NCBI GenBank assembly: GCA_002213445.1
Contig: NJIE01000017.1
Span: 124,001-188,000, forward strand
Direction of reading: 5' to 3'
Origin: Xenophilus sp. AP218F
GTDB lineage: Bacteria > Pseudomonadota > Gammaproteobacteria > Burkholderiales > Chromobacteriaceae
Length of the DNA stretch: 64,000 bases
This document shows, in pieces, positions 28,289 through 36,892 of the stretch; within the stretch, counting starts at the first letter, position 1, and the number at the start of each line of letters is the position of its first letter. The translations under genes and the position numbers were made by a program. The notes under the pieces are model-generated. The model was not told where the DNA came from. It saw only the letters and a program-made list of their open reading frames with translations, and searched no databases.

Positions 28289-29266
28289 ATGAAATTAGCC
28301 ACCTACCAGAACCATACCCGCGACGGCCAGTTGCTGGTCGTCAGCCGCGATCTTGCCCGCGCCGTGGCCGTGCCCGATATCGCCGCCACCTTGCAGCAGG
28401 CGCTGGACCACTGGACCGTCGCCGAGCCGCGTCTGCAGGAAGTGTACGCCGCGCTCAATCACGGCCAGGTGCCGGGCGAATTCGCCTTCGATCAGGCGCG
28501 GTGCCACAGCCCGCTGCCGCGCGCCTATCAATGGGCCGACGGCAGCGCCTATCTCAATCACGTGGCGCTGGTGCGCAAGGCCCGCGGCGCCGAGGTGCCG
28601 GAGAGCTTCTACCACGACCCGCTGATGTACCAGGGCGGCTCGGACGCCTTCCTGCCGCCGCGCGCCGACATCCCGCTGCGCGACGAGGCCTGGGGCCTGG
28701 ATTTCGAGGGCGAAGTGGCCGTCATCACCGGCGACGTGCCCTTGGGCGCGCCGGCCGATGAAAAGCACATCCGGCTGCTGATGCTGGTCAATGATGTGTC
28801 GCTGCGCAATCTGATTCCGGGCGAGCTGGCCAAGGGCTTCGGCTTCTTTCAGAGCAAGCCTGCCACCGCCTTCTCGCCGGTGGCGGTGACGCCGGACGAG
28901 CTGGGCGACGCCTGGCAGGGCGGCAAGGCGCACCTGCCTCTGCTGGTCGATTACAACGGCAAGCGTTTCGGCCAGCCCAACGCCGGCGTGGAGATGCAAT
29001 TCAATTTCCCGCAGCTGGTGGCGCACGTCTCCAGGACGCGCGAGCTGGCAGCCGGCTCCATCGTCGGCTCCGGCACCGTCTCCAACCATGACCGCAGCGT
29101 CGGTTTCTGCTGCCTGGCCGAAATCCGCATGATAGAAATCATCGAGCAAGGCGCGGCGCAGACGCCGTTCATGAAGGCGGGCGACACCATCCGCATCGAA
29201 ATGCTGGACGCCGCCGGGCGCAGCATTTTCGGCGCCATCGAACAAAAGGTGGCGGCGCATGGCTGA
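28289..29266 (+). CDS. Fumarylacetoacetate hydrolase family protein
   Basis: Expected to split fumarylacetoacetate into fumarate and acetoacetate, the last step of the pathway. The 325 residues carry the FAH-family metal-site segments WGLDFEGEVAVITGDV and the LVNDVSLRNLIPGELAKGFGFFQSKPATAFSP and GSGTVSN blocks. It is the short bacterial type rather than the 420-residue fumarylacetoacetase. The ATG at 28289 follows a 140-base gap after hmgA with a weak ribosome site. It overlaps maiA by 8 bases. Confidence 0.9.
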   Translation: MKLATYQNHTRDGQLLVVSRDLARAVAVPDIAATLQQALDHWTVAEPRLQEVYAALNHGQVPGEFAFDQARCHSPLPRAYQWADGSAYLNHVALVRKARGAEVPESFYHDPLMYQGGSDAFLPPRADIPLRDEAWGLDFEGEVAVITGDVPLGAPADEKHIRLLMLVNDVSLRNLIPGELAKGFGFFQSKPATAFSPVAVTPDELGDAWQGGKAHLPLLVDYNGKRFGQPNAGVEMQFNFPQLVAHVSRTRELAAGSIVGSGTVSNHDRSVGFCCLAEIRMIEIIEQGAAQTPFMKAGDTIRIEMLDAAGRSIFGAIEQKVAAHG

Positions 29267-29903
29267 GCGGGTGCTGTACGGCTATTACCGCTCCAGCGCC
29301 GCTTATCGCGCGCGGATCGCCCTCAATCTCAAGGGGCTGGCCTACCAGTACCGCGCGGTGAATCTGCTCAAGGGCGAGCAGAGCAGCCCCGCGTATCTGG
29401 CCGTCAATCCCCACGGCCTGGTGCCGCTGCTGGACGACGGCGGGGTGAGGATCGCGCAGTCGCTGGCGATTTGCGAATATCTGGACGAAGCCTATCCCGA
29501 CTCGCCGCGTCTGCTGCCCGCAGCCCCGGCGGCGCGGGCGCAGGCGCGGGCCGTGGCGCTTGCCATCGCCGCCGATATCCATCCGTTGCAAAACCCGCGG
29601 GTGGGCAAATATCTGCAGGCCGAGTTCGGCGTCGGCGAGGAAGGCAAGACCGCGTGGATTCGCCACTGGATACGCGTCGGCTTTGACGCCCTGGAGCCGC
29701 AGCTGGCCGCCGTTCCGGCGCGTTACGCGCTGGGCGATCAGCCTACGCTGGCCGACGTCTGCCTGCTGCCGCAGGTGTTCAGCGCGCGGCGCTTCGGCGT
29801 CGATCTGGCCGCCTATCCGCATATCGTCCGCGTGGCCGAGGCGCTGGAGCGCTTGCCCGAGGTGGCGGCCGCCCATCCGTCCTTGCAGCCGGATGCGGTT
29901 TGA
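29259..29903 (+). CDS. maiA: Maleylacetoacetate isomerase (zeta-class glutathione transferase)
   Basis: Glutathione-dependent cis-trans isomerisation of maleylacetoacetate to fumarylacetoacetate. The 214 residues form a thioredoxin-fold N-domain with the zeta-class glutathione-site motif YYRSSAAYRARIALNLKGL and NPHGLVPLLDDG, IAQSLAICEYLDE, then a helical C-domain. The usual motif is SSxSxR; here it is SSAAYR. It overlaps the preceding FAH gene by 8 bases and completes the tyrosine pathway. Confidence 0.93.
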   Translation: MAERVLYGYYRSSAAYRARIALNLKGLAYQYRAVNLLKGEQSSPAYLAVNPHGLVPLLDDGGVRIAQSLAICEYLDEAYPDSPRLLPAAPAARAQARAVALAIAADIHPLQNPRVGKYLQAEFGVGEEGKTAWIRHWIRVGFDALEPQLAAVPARYALGDQPTLADVCLLPQVFSARRFGVDLAAYPHIVRVAEALERLPEVAAAHPSLQPDAV

Positions 29904-29997
29904 GCGCAATCGAGGCGGTTTGCGCCGTGCGCCGCCCGATGGCGAACGGCCGCGGCCGGGGCGGAATCCTGCCGCTGCATAAGACTTTGTTTTGGCA

Positions 29998-30024
29998 GGC
30001 CCTCCCTTGATGCGGGCCGTTTTC
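29998..30024 (+). terminator. Weak terminator after maiA
   Basis: A short 5-bp GGCCC/GGGCC stem followed by TTTTC lies about 95 bases after the maiA stop. It is short; a factor-dependent end is equally possible. Confidence 0.35.
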
Positions 30025-30047
30025 TTTCGTTTTTTTGCAATTATTTC

Positions 30048-30076
30048 TTGACGCAAAGGGCTTGGTCTGATTAAAT
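30048..30076 (+). promoter_or_regulatory. Promoter of the tRNA-Phe pair
   Basis: A near-consensus -35 TTGACG (30048-30053), an exact 17-base spacer and -10 TTAAAT (30071-30076) lie 38 bases before the first tRNA. The GC-rich stretch after the -10 resembles the discriminators of stable-RNA promoters. Confidence 0.8.
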
Positions 30077-30114
30077 GCGTGGCTCTGACGGCGCGACAGC
30101 GCTAGAGGAAAAGT

Positions 30115-30190
30115 GGCCAGTTAGCTCAGTTGGTAGAGCAGCGGATTGAAAATCCGCGTGTCCGTGGTTCGATTCCGCGACTGGCCACCA
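30115..30190 (+). tRNA. tRNA-Phe (anticodon GAA), copy 1
   Basis: A 76-base tRNA with encoded CCA. Acceptor GGCCAGT/ACTGGCC, anticodon stem GCGGA/TCCGC around the loop TTGAAAA (anticodon GAA), and T arm CGTGG-TTCGATT-CCGCG. Confidence 0.97.
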
Positions 30191-30196
30191 CAGCAA

Positions 30197-30272
30197 GGCC
30201 AGTTAGCTCAGTTGGTAGAGCAGCGGATTGAAAATCCGCGTGTCCGTGGTTCGATTCCGCGACTGGCCACCA
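30197..30272 (+). tRNA. tRNA-Phe (anticodon GAA), copy 2
   Basis: Identical over all 76 bases to the preceding gene and separated from it by 6 bases. This is a tandem duplication, presumably transcribed from the same promoter. Confidence 0.97.
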
Positions 30273-30279
30273 GAATACG

Positions 30280-30307
30280 ACGCCCAGCTCCCCGAGCTGG
30301 GCGTTTT
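30280..30307 (+). terminator. Terminator of the tRNA-Phe operon
   Basis: An 11-bp stem ACGCCCAGCTC/GAGCTGGGCGT with a CCC loop, followed by T residues. It lies 8 bases after the second tRNA. Confidence 0.85.
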
Positions 30308-30560
30308 GCGTTGCAGCGCCGGTTTTATCGTTTTTGCTGCATTTTCCGGCATTTCCAGATAATTCCGGCTTGCGCCGCAAGGACGCCGCGTGCGTATTTC
30401 AGGCTATTTTCCCGATGCCGAGATCGGGCATGTCCCGACGCGCCGCCGCTATCTGCATCGCGAGGAGCCGCGGCGGCGGGGCGGCCTGCGCTGATGGCCG
30501 GCGTTTTGCGCAAACGCAACGAAGTGGTCGCCAAGTGGTCTGATGTCGCCGATAGCAGCG

Positions 30561-30566
30561 TATAAT
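30561..30566 (+). promoter_or_regulatory. -10 element before the HAD phosphatase gene
   Basis: A perfect TATAAT 29 bases before the start codon, with no good -35 match at 16-18 bases. The roughly 250 bases between the tRNA terminator and this site hold nothing else I can identify. Confidence 0.45.
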
Positions 30567-30594
30567 CAAGGGCTTCTGCTGTTCCGGAGCTAGC

Positions 30595-31398
30595 ATGGTT
30601 TACCGTTTCATCGCCTCAGACCTCGACGGCACGCTGCTGGACGCGCACCACGCCGTCAATTCCCTCACCGCTGAAACCTTGCAGGCGCTGGCCGGGCAGG
30701 GCGTGCAGTTCGCCATCGCCACCGGCCGCCATTATCTGGACGTGAAAAGCATACGCCAGACGTTGGGAGTGAGCGCGCACCTGATTACCTCCAACGGCGC
30801 GCGGGTTCACGATCCGGACGACCGGCTGATCCATAGCCAGGACATCGACGCCGAGTTGGTTCGCAGCATCGCCCAGCCGGAGTTCGCCGACGGCGTCATA
30901 CTCAACTTCTATCTGGACGAAGGCTGGCTGATCGATCAGCCCAGCCAGGCGCTGCTGGACATGCACCAGGACTCCGGCATGGGATATCGGGTGTGCGATC
31001 TGGCGCGCCACGACGGGGCTGGGGTGTGCAAGGTGCTCTACATCGGGCCGCACCAGCATCTGCTGGGCATAGAACGGCGCCTGCGCGCGCGCTACGGCGA
31101 CCGCCTGTACATCACCTTCTCGCTGGAGCATTGCCTGGAAGTGATGGCCGCCGGCGTCTCCAAGGGGCATGCGCTGGAGCTGGTGCTGGGCCGGCTGGGG
31201 ATTCCCGCCAGCCAGTGCCTGGCATTCGGCGACGGTCAGAACGATGTCGAGCTGTTGCAGGCCGCCGGCCACCCGCGAGTGATGGCCAACGCCCATCCGC
31301 GGCTGGCCGAGCGGTTGCCGCAGGCGCGCCGCATCGGCCATCACGCCGACTCCGGCGTGGCGCGGCATCTGCGGCAGCTGTTCGAGCTGGCCGTCTGA
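30595..31398 (+). CDS. Cof-type HAD-superfamily phosphatase
   Basis: Predicted cytosolic phosphatase acting on sugar phosphates or other small phosphorylated metabolites. The 267 residues contain HAD motif I SDLDGTLLD (near residue 8), motif II ATGRH and LITSNGA, motif III lysine in VSKGHAL, and motif IV FGDGQNDVELL. The C2-type cap lies between motifs II and III, as in Cof/YidA proteins. The exact substrate cannot be deduced. It is convergent with the glucose PTS gene. Confidence 0.9.
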   Translation: MVYRFIASDLDGTLLDAHHAVNSLTAETLQALAGQGVQFAIATGRHYLDVKSIRQTLGVSAHLITSNGARVHDPDDRLIHSQDIDAELVRSIAQPEFADGVILNFYLDEGWLIDQPSQALLDMHQDSGMGYRVCDLARHDGAGVCKVLYIGPHQHLLGIERRLRARYGDRLYITFSLEHCLEVMAAGVSKGHALELVLGRLGIPASQCLAFGDGQNDVELLQAAGHPRVMANAHPRLAERLPQARRIGHHADSGVARHLRQLFELAV

Positions 31399-31417
31399 TC
31401 CGGCTTGCGCCAAACAA

Positions 31418-31450
31418 AACGCCAGCCCGGCATGCCGGGCTGGCGTTTTT
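31418..31450. terminator. Bidirectional terminator between the HAD gene and ptsG
   Basis: A 13-bp stem AACGCCAGCCCGG/CCGGGCTGGCGTT with a CATG loop and T runs on both strands. Confidence 0.88.
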
Positions 31451-31481
31451 GCTGGCAGCCGCCGTCAGGCGGCCTTGAGGC

Positions 31482-33254
31482 TTACTTCTGCAGCGCGCGG
31501 GCCACGTCGGCCGCCTGCTCGCCCACGATCAGGTGCCATACGCCCGGGGATACCTCGGTGATGGCGACCACGCCGGCGGCGTGGGCCGCGTCGTGGTTGA
31601 ACTGGGCGGCCTGCTTCAGCTCGACGCGCAGGCGGGTGTGGGCGATGGCTTCCACCTTGATCAGGTTGCCGCTGCCGCCCAGCGCTTGCTTGAGCTGTTC
31701 GGCGTTGGCGTGAGCCGCGGCGGACAGGGTGGAGACCGCTTTTTCGGCTGCTTCCACCACGCCTGCGCTGGCGCTGACCGCTGCCGAGACTTCGGCGTCG
31801 GCGCCGGCGCTGCGCAGGTAGATTTCCATGTCGGTTTTCAGGTTCTCGGATTGCGGTCCGAAGATGGCCTGAATCCCGCTGCCTACCACTACCACGCCGG
31901 ACGCGCCCATGGCTTTCAGCTTGGGCTGGTCAACCTTGGCGGTATCCTGCACGGCGATGCGCAGACGGGTGATGCAGGCATCCAGGCTGCGGATGTTGCT
32001 GCGGCCGCCGAAGGCCAGCACCAGTTCGCGGGCGCGCTGGTCTTCGCTGAAGGCGGTGGAGGTCTTGCTGCTTTCGTCTTCGCGGCCAGGGGTCTTCAGG
32101 TTGAACTTGGCGATCACGAAGCGGAACACGCTGTAATAGATCACGGCGTAGATCGGACCGAGGATGAAGACGTAGCCGGCGTGCTTGGACTTGTCGCCGA
32201 TCAGGTTGAACATCAGGAAGTCGATGCCGCCTTGCGAGAAGGTGAAACCCATGTGCATGTCCAGCGTGTTGGCCACGAATTGCGCGGAGGCGGCCAGGCA
32301 GGCGTGGATGAAGTACAGCACCGGAGCCACGAACAGGAAGGAGAACTCGATCGGTTCGGTAATGCCGGTCAGGAACGAGGTCAGCGCGGCGGAAATCATG
32401 ATGCCGCCCACCTTGACGCGGTTTTCCGGCTTGGCCGAGTGCCAGATGGCGATGGCGGCGGCCGGCAGGCCGAACATCTTGAACAGGAAGGCGCCGGACA
32501 GGATGCCCGCGGTCGGGTCGCCGGCGAAGAAGCGGTTGATGTCGCCGCTTACCACCTTGCCTGCCGCGTCGGTGTAGGAGCCCATTTCAAAGAAGAACGG
32601 CACGTTCCAGATGTGGTGCAGACCGAACGGAATCAGCAGACGCTCGACGAAGCCGTACACGGTGGCGGCGGTGCGCGGGTCGCTCACCGCGGCCCAGTGC
32701 GAGAAGGTCTTGATGCCGTTGCCGATCGGAGGCCAGACGAAGGACAGCACCGCGCCCAGCGCGATGGCGCTGATGGCGGTGATGATGGGCACGAAGCGCT
32801 TGCCGGCGAAGAAGCCCAGGTATTCGGGCAGTTTGATCCGGTAGAAGCGGTTGAACATGTAGGCGGCGAGACCGCCGGCCAGGATGCCGCCGAACACGCC
32901 GGTCTGGATCGACGGCAGGCCCATGATGGTGTCGGGTTTGACGCCCATCAGTCCGGCCATGACGCCCAGGGTGACGGTGGTGACCAGATGGCCGATCACG
33001 GCGGCGATGGCGGCGACGCCGTCGTTTTCCGTGAAGCCGAGCGCCACGCCCACGGCGAAGATCAGCGGCAGGTTGCCGAAGATCACATCGCCGGAATGCT
33101 TCATCAGCGACAGAATCGCCAGGGCGATGGTGTTCTGGGTGTGGAAATCGGTTGCGCCGATACCCAGCAGCAAACCGGCCACCGGCAATACCGCCACCGG
33201 CAACATCAAGGCTTTGCCGATCTTCTGAAGATTGGCGAATGCTGAATTAAACAT
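31482..33254 (-). CDS. ptsG: Glucose-specific PTS EIICB with extra EIIB-like C-terminal domain
   Basis: Membrane permease that imports and phosphorylates glucose. The 590 residues begin [20 protein letters not shown]. The EIIC domain (1 to about 380) closely resembles E. coli PtsG ([45 protein letters not shown]). The EIIB domain carries the phosphorylated Cys in [10 protein letters not shown] (about 425). After an Ala-rich linker there is a second EIIB-like domain (about 510-590) in which the corresponding segment reads [12 protein letters not shown], lacking the Cys. E. coli PtsG is 477 residues, so this tail is an addition. In-frame starts upstream to 33368 were rejected. Confidence 0.92.
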   Translation of the reverse strand: MFNSAFANLQKIGKALMLPVAVLPVAGLLLGIGATDFHTQNTIALAILSLMKHSGDVIFGNLPLIFAVGVALGFTENDGVAAIAAVIGHLVTTVTLGVMAGLMGVKPDTIMGLPSIQTGVFGGILAGGLAAYMFNRFYRIKLPEYLGFFAGKRFVPIITAISAIALGAVLSFVWPPIGNGIKTFSHWAAVSDPRTAATVYGFVERLLIPFGLHHIWNVPFFFEMGSYTDAAGKVVSGDINRFFAGDPTAGILSGAFLFKMFGLPAAAIAIWHSAKPENRVKVGGIMISAALTSFLTGITEPIEFSFLFVAPVLYFIHACLAASAQFVANTLDMHMGFTFSQGGIDFLMFNLIGDKSKHAGYVFILGPIYAVIYYSVFRFVIAKFNLKTPGREDESSKTSTAFSEDQRARELVLAFGGRSNIRSLDACITRLRIAVQDTAKVDQPKLKAMGASGVVVVGSGIQAIFGPQSENLKTDMEIYLRSAGADAEVSAAVSASAGVVEAAEKAVSTLSAAAHANAEQLKQALGGSGNLIKVEAIAHTRLRVELKQAAQFNHDAAHAAGVVAITEVSPGVWHLIVGEQAADVARALQK

Positions 33255-33431
33255 GGTTGATATCCCTGTTTTTATGCTTGTGGAATCTCCAGCGGCAGTG
33301 ACGCCGCCTCCCCTACCCAAACCCCGTCGCCGGGCCGCGCGCCATTGCCTGCGCCCGCCCGGCACCACCAGAATAGGCGGCGATCTCCCCGAGCGAAACG
33401 CTGGCGTTCGGCCTGGCGGCGAGGAATGTCG

Positions 33432-35945
33432 TTAGCGCGCCTGGCTATTGAGGCGCTCGCGCACTTCGGTCACGGTGGACATGGCCAGGATGTCCTTGGC
33501 CAGTTGCTGGCATTCGCTCAGATCCCAGCGCGACAGCGTGGCCTTGATGGACGCCAGCGCCGGCACGCTGCCGGACAGCTCGGTCACGCCCATGCCCACC
33601 AGCAGCGGCGCGGCGCGTTCGTCGGAGGCCAGGCCGCCGCAGACGCCCACCCACTTGCCGTGGGCGCGCGCGCCCTCGCAAGTCAGCGCGATCATGTTCA
33701 GCACCGCCGGGTGCAGCGCATCTGCCTGCTTGGCCAGCTGCGGGTGGCCGCGGTCCATGGCCAGCACGTACTGGGTCAGGTCGTTGGTGCCGATGGAGAA
33801 GAAGTCCACTTCCGGCGCGAAGCGGTCGGCCAGCACGGCGGCGGACGGCACTTCGATCATGATGCCGACCTTGACGTCATGCTGGCCGGTGGCGGCCTGC
33901 TCTTCGGCCAGGATGGCCTTGGCGGCGCGCAATTCGTCCAGCGAGGCGATCATCGGGAACATGATGTGCAGGCGGGTGAGCGGCGCGGCGCGCAGGATGG
34001 CGCGCAGCTGGGTGCGCAACAGATCCGGGCGGTCGAGGCTGACGCGGATGCCGCGCAGGCCGAGGAAGGGGTTGTCTTCCTTCGGCAGCGGCAGGTAGGA
34101 CAGCGGCTTGTCGCCGCCCACGTCCAGCGTGCGCACGACCAGCGGGCGGTTCTTGCCCAGCGCTTCGGCCACTGCGCAGTATTCGGCGGCCTGTTCTGCT
34201 TCGGTCGGCGCGGTGTCGCGGTTGTCGAACAGGAATTCGGAGCGCAAGAGGCCGACGCCTTCGGCGCCCTTGGCCACCGCCTCGCGCGCGTCGGCGGCGT
34301 TGCGGATGTTGGCGACCACGTCGATGCGCACGCCGTCGCGGGTGTGGGCGTCCTGGTGGGAGCTGGCGGCCTCGGCGGCGCGGCGCTCGGCCAGACGGGC
34401 GATGTCCCGTTCGGCGGCGGCCAGTTGCTCGGCGCTAGGCGCGATGGCCAGCGTGCCCTGGTTGCCGTCCAGGATCACCTGCTGGCCTTCCGGCAGCTTG
34501 AGCGCGGCCTGCGAAATGCCGCAGATCGCGGGAATGCCCATGGCGCGGGCCAGGATGGCCACGTGGCTGGTGGCGCCGCCGGTGCGGGTACAGAAGCCGG
34601 CTACCTTGGCGGGGTCGAGCGAAGCGGTATCGGACGGCGCCAGGTCTTCGGCGATCAGGATGGAGCCGGCTTCCAGCTCCAGCGCGGCCTGTTTGACGCC
34701 GGCCAGCAGGGCCAGCACGCGGCGGCCCACGTCGCGGATGTCGTTGGCGCGTTCGCGCAGCAGCGGGTTGTCCTGGGCTTCCAGGCGCGCGGAGTAGGCG
34801 CTGAAGGCGGCGCGCCAGGCCCAGCCGGCGGACTTGCCTTCCGCCAGCGCGGCGTAAGTCAGCGCCAGCAGGTCAGGGTCCTGCAGCAGTTCCTGGTGCA
34901 TGGACAGGATGTTGCGTTGCGCCTGGTCCTGCTGCTGGGACTTGATCGATTCGATCTGCTCAGCGGCCTCCTCGCAGGCGCGGGTGAACAGTTGCTGCTC
35001 GACGATATTGCCCTGGCCCTGCTCGGGCACGTCGAATTCTTGCAGGCGGTGATGGACGATGCGGCCGATGGCGATGCCGGGGGAGGCGCCGACGCCGACC
35101 AGCAGGCCGTCGGTTTCCTTCTGCAGCGGCGCGACAGCCGGGGCGGCCGGCGCGGTCGGGGCTTCGTCTTCCTTCTCGCCGCAGCGATCGCGCAGCAGCT
35201 GCGACAGCTCGGCCACCGCCGCTTCGGCGTCGGGGCCGGTGGCGCGCACTTGCACGGTGTCGCCCTTGGCGGTGGACAGGCCCATGATGGCGACCACCGA
35301 TTTGGCGTTGGCGCTGCGCTCGTCGAGGATCAGTTCGATGTCGGAGGAGAAGCTCTTGGCCTTGCTGGCGAATACCGCGGCAGGGCGGGCGTGCAGGCCG
35401 GCCGGGTTGGGAATGACGATGTCGGAGGAGAGCACCGGCTCGCCGCCGCCGGCGCTTTGCGCGGCGACGCCGTTGGCGAGCTCCAGGCTCAATACCACGT
35501 CCTTGCCGGCGGCGACCATGCCCTGGGCGGGGTGCATCTTCAGCACGCTCTCGCCGTTGGTGACGATGATCTGGGTCAGCAGGCTGGCGGCGTTGCAGGC
35601 GACGTGGTCCAGGTCGAACTCGATCACCGGCTGGCCGGCGGCCACCTTGTCGCCCTGGCCGACCAGCGGCCGGAAGCCCTTGCCCTTGAGCATCACGGTA
35701 TCGATGCCGACATGGACCATGACCTCGACGCCTTCGGCGGAAGTGATGGTCAGCGCATGATTGGCCGAGTGCAAGTTGCTGACGGTGCCTGCCACAGGTG
35801 CCAGCAGGGTGTTGGTGGTCGGGTCCAGCGAGATCCCGTCGCCCACCATCTTGCCCGCGAACACCGGGTCCGGAACGCTTTCCAAGGAGACTAGCCACCC
35901 GGAGAGCGGCGCGAGAATGTCGAGTCTTGGTGCGGTGGTACCCAT
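33432..35945 (-). CDS. Fused PTS phosphocarrier protein (EIIA-Glc, HPr, Enzyme I)
   Basis: An 837-residue multiphosphoryl transfer protein that carries phosphate from phosphoenolpyruvate to EIIB. EIIA-Glc-like domain 1-150, with His63 (NHA) and phospho-site His78 (VHVGIDTV). HPr domain about 170-255, with phospho-site His185 (GLHARPA). Enzyme I about 280-837, with phospho-site His461 (GGATSHVAI), the SEFLF/TRDTAP-like PEP region and the ICGGLASDE-type end (VGVCGGLASDERAA). With ptsG downstream (177-base gap) it forms a complete glucose PTS without separate ptsH/ptsI. A HexR-like palindrome lies about 200 bases upstream. Confidence 0.94.
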   Translation of the reverse strand: MGTTAPRLDILAPLSGWLVSLESVPDPVFAGKMVGDGISLDPTTNTLLAPVAGTVSNLHSANHALTITSAEGVEVMVHVGIDTVMLKGKGFRPLVGQGDKVAAGQPVIEFDLDHVACNAASLLTQIIVTNGESVLKMHPAQGMVAAGKDVVLSLELANGVAAQSAGGGEPVLSSDIVIPNPAGLHARPAAVFASKAKSFSSDIELILDERSANAKSVVAIMGLSTAKGDTVQVRATGPDAEAAVAELSQLLRDRCGEKEDEAPTAPAAPAVAPLQKETDGLLVGVGASPGIAIGRIVHHRLQEFDVPEQGQGNIVEQQLFTRACEEAAEQIESIKSQQQDQAQRNILSMHQELLQDPDLLALTYAALAEGKSAGWAWRAAFSAYSARLEAQDNPLLRERANDIRDVGRRVLALLAGVKQAALELEAGSILIAEDLAPSDTASLDPAKVAGFCTRTGGATSHVAILARAMGIPAICGISQAALKLPEGQQVILDGNQGTLAIAPSAEQLAAAERDIARLAERRAAEAASSHQDAHTRDGVRIDVVANIRNAADAREAVAKGAEGVGLLRSEFLFDNRDTAPTEAEQAAEYCAVAEALGKNRPLVVRTLDVGGDKPLSYLPLPKEDNPFLGLRGIRVSLDRPDLLRTQLRAILRAAPLTRLHIMFPMIASLDELRAAKAILAEEQAATGQHDVKVGIMIEVPSAAVLADRFAPEVDFFSIGTNDLTQYVLAMDRGHPQLAKQADALHPAVLNMIALTCEGARAHGKWVGVCGGLASDERAAPLLVGMGVTELSGSVPALASIKATLSRWDLSECQQLAKDILAMSTVTEVRERLNSQAR

Positions 35946-36141
35946 GTGAAACTCCTCAAATCGTGGATAATTCCAGTCGTTTTATTACGAGTGTTAATCA
36001 GACTTATGCTGATTTGGTCTTAGCGTTAGCCCGCTAGAGTACACTTTGCGCAGTGGCTTGTCTTTTCTAGTTTTCCAGAAAAATGGCAGGCATGTTGCGT
36101 CTTGATGTCAGCGACCGGGTTTATGCGTATCTTGCCTACTT

Positions 36142-36156
36142 TGTAGTTAAACTACA
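36142..36156. promoter_or_regulatory. HexR-type operator
   Basis: TGTAGTTAAACTACA is a palindrome (7-base arms around one central base) that fits the known HexR consensus TGTARTWWWAYTACA. HexR is an RpiR-family repressor of central sugar metabolism that senses 2-keto-3-deoxy-6-phosphogluconate. The site lies 197 bases upstream of the EIIA-HPr-EI start. The hexR gene itself is not in this window. Confidence 0.7.
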
Positions 36157-36339
36157 TACAAATTATGCAGCCGCTTGATGGCAATCAAGAAAATAAGCCA
36201 GTTAGGAATATCCATGTGGTATGACGCGCCGCATCAAAAGGCCGCAATCGGCGCGGGGGAGGGCTTTGGCGCGGGAGGCGCGCCGGGCGGCGGGCTGTTG
36301 CATTTTTGTGATCATGCGCCAGCCGCGGGGGAAGACGAC

Positions 36340-36374
36340 GCGAAAACGCCGCCGGTGCAGGGCGTCGGCGGCGT
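36340..36374 (-). terminator. Terminator of doxX
   Basis: Read on the minus strand, a 9-bp stem ACGCCGCCG/CGGCGGCGT is followed by TTTTC. It lies 16 bases after the doxX stop. Confidence 0.65.
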
Positions 36375-36389
36375 GGAGGCGGGAGAGGA

Positions 36390-36791
36390 TCAGGCCAGTT
36401 TGGCGGCGCGGGACTTGCCGCCGTCGCCGAGCAGGAACAGCGCGAGCGAGCTGGCGATCAGGAAGGCCGGATATTCCCAGCCGCCGCCTTCGTTGGCGAA
36501 CATCCAGCCCTTGGCGCCGTGCACCAGCACGATGGTGCCGAGCAGCAGCGGAGTGAGCAGCAAGGCTACCCAGCGGGCGCGGAAGCCGGCCAGCAGCAAC
36601 AAGCCGCCGCCGATTTCGGCGACAATGGACAGGTAGCCGACGAAGCCGGGCAGGCCCAGGCTGGCGAAATAGCCGGCGGTGCCGGCCGGGGTGAAGACGA
36701 AGAGCTTGAGCGAGCCGTGGGCGAGGTACATCAGGCCCAGCGACAGACGCAGGATCAGAGTGGCAAGAGCGGGATTTTCAAAGCGGTTCAT
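36390..36791 (-). CDS. DoxX family membrane protein
   Basis: A 133-residue integral membrane protein with four predicted spans, starting MNRFENPALATLILRLSLGLMYLAHGSLKL. The RLSLGLMYLAHGSLK and EIGGGLLLLAGFRARW segments are typical of the DoxX/DoxD family. Family members are linked to quinone/thiol redox processes, but function here is unknown. It is divergent from a lysR gene with about 100 bases between starts, so it is probably the target of that regulator. Confidence 0.88.
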   Translation of the reverse strand: MNRFENPALATLILRLSLGLMYLAHGSLKLFVFTPAGTAGYFASLGLPGFVGYLSIVAEIGGGLLLLAGFRARWVALLLTPLLLGTIVLVHGAKGWMFANEGGGWEYPAFLIASSLALFLLGDGGKSRAAKLA

Positions 36792-36892
36792 GGTGGCGGC
36801 TTTCGGTAAATGAGAGATGCTTGCATTTCACCATGCTCTGTTTGATTAATAAATCCGTCATTTAGAAAAACATTGTTTACCAGGATGAACGT

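Larger units (their letters stand above)
35946..36389. promoter_or_regulatory. 444-base region upstream of the PTS operon
   Basis: No credible gene. It holds the HexR-like palindrome at 36142-36156, a 6-bp inverted repeat AATCAG/CTGATT (35996-36001/36009-36014) close to the PTS start, and the doxX terminator at 36340-36374. The 200 bases nearest the PTS start are AT-richer than the surroundings, as expected for a promoter, but no clear -35/-10 pair was found on the minus strand. Confidence 0.5.

Noticed and set aside
36175-36636. Plus-strand open frame of about 150 codons opposite doxX
   Set aside because: Its composition is Ala/Gly/Pro/Ser-rich with no family signal, and more than half of it is antisense to the clear DoxX protein.
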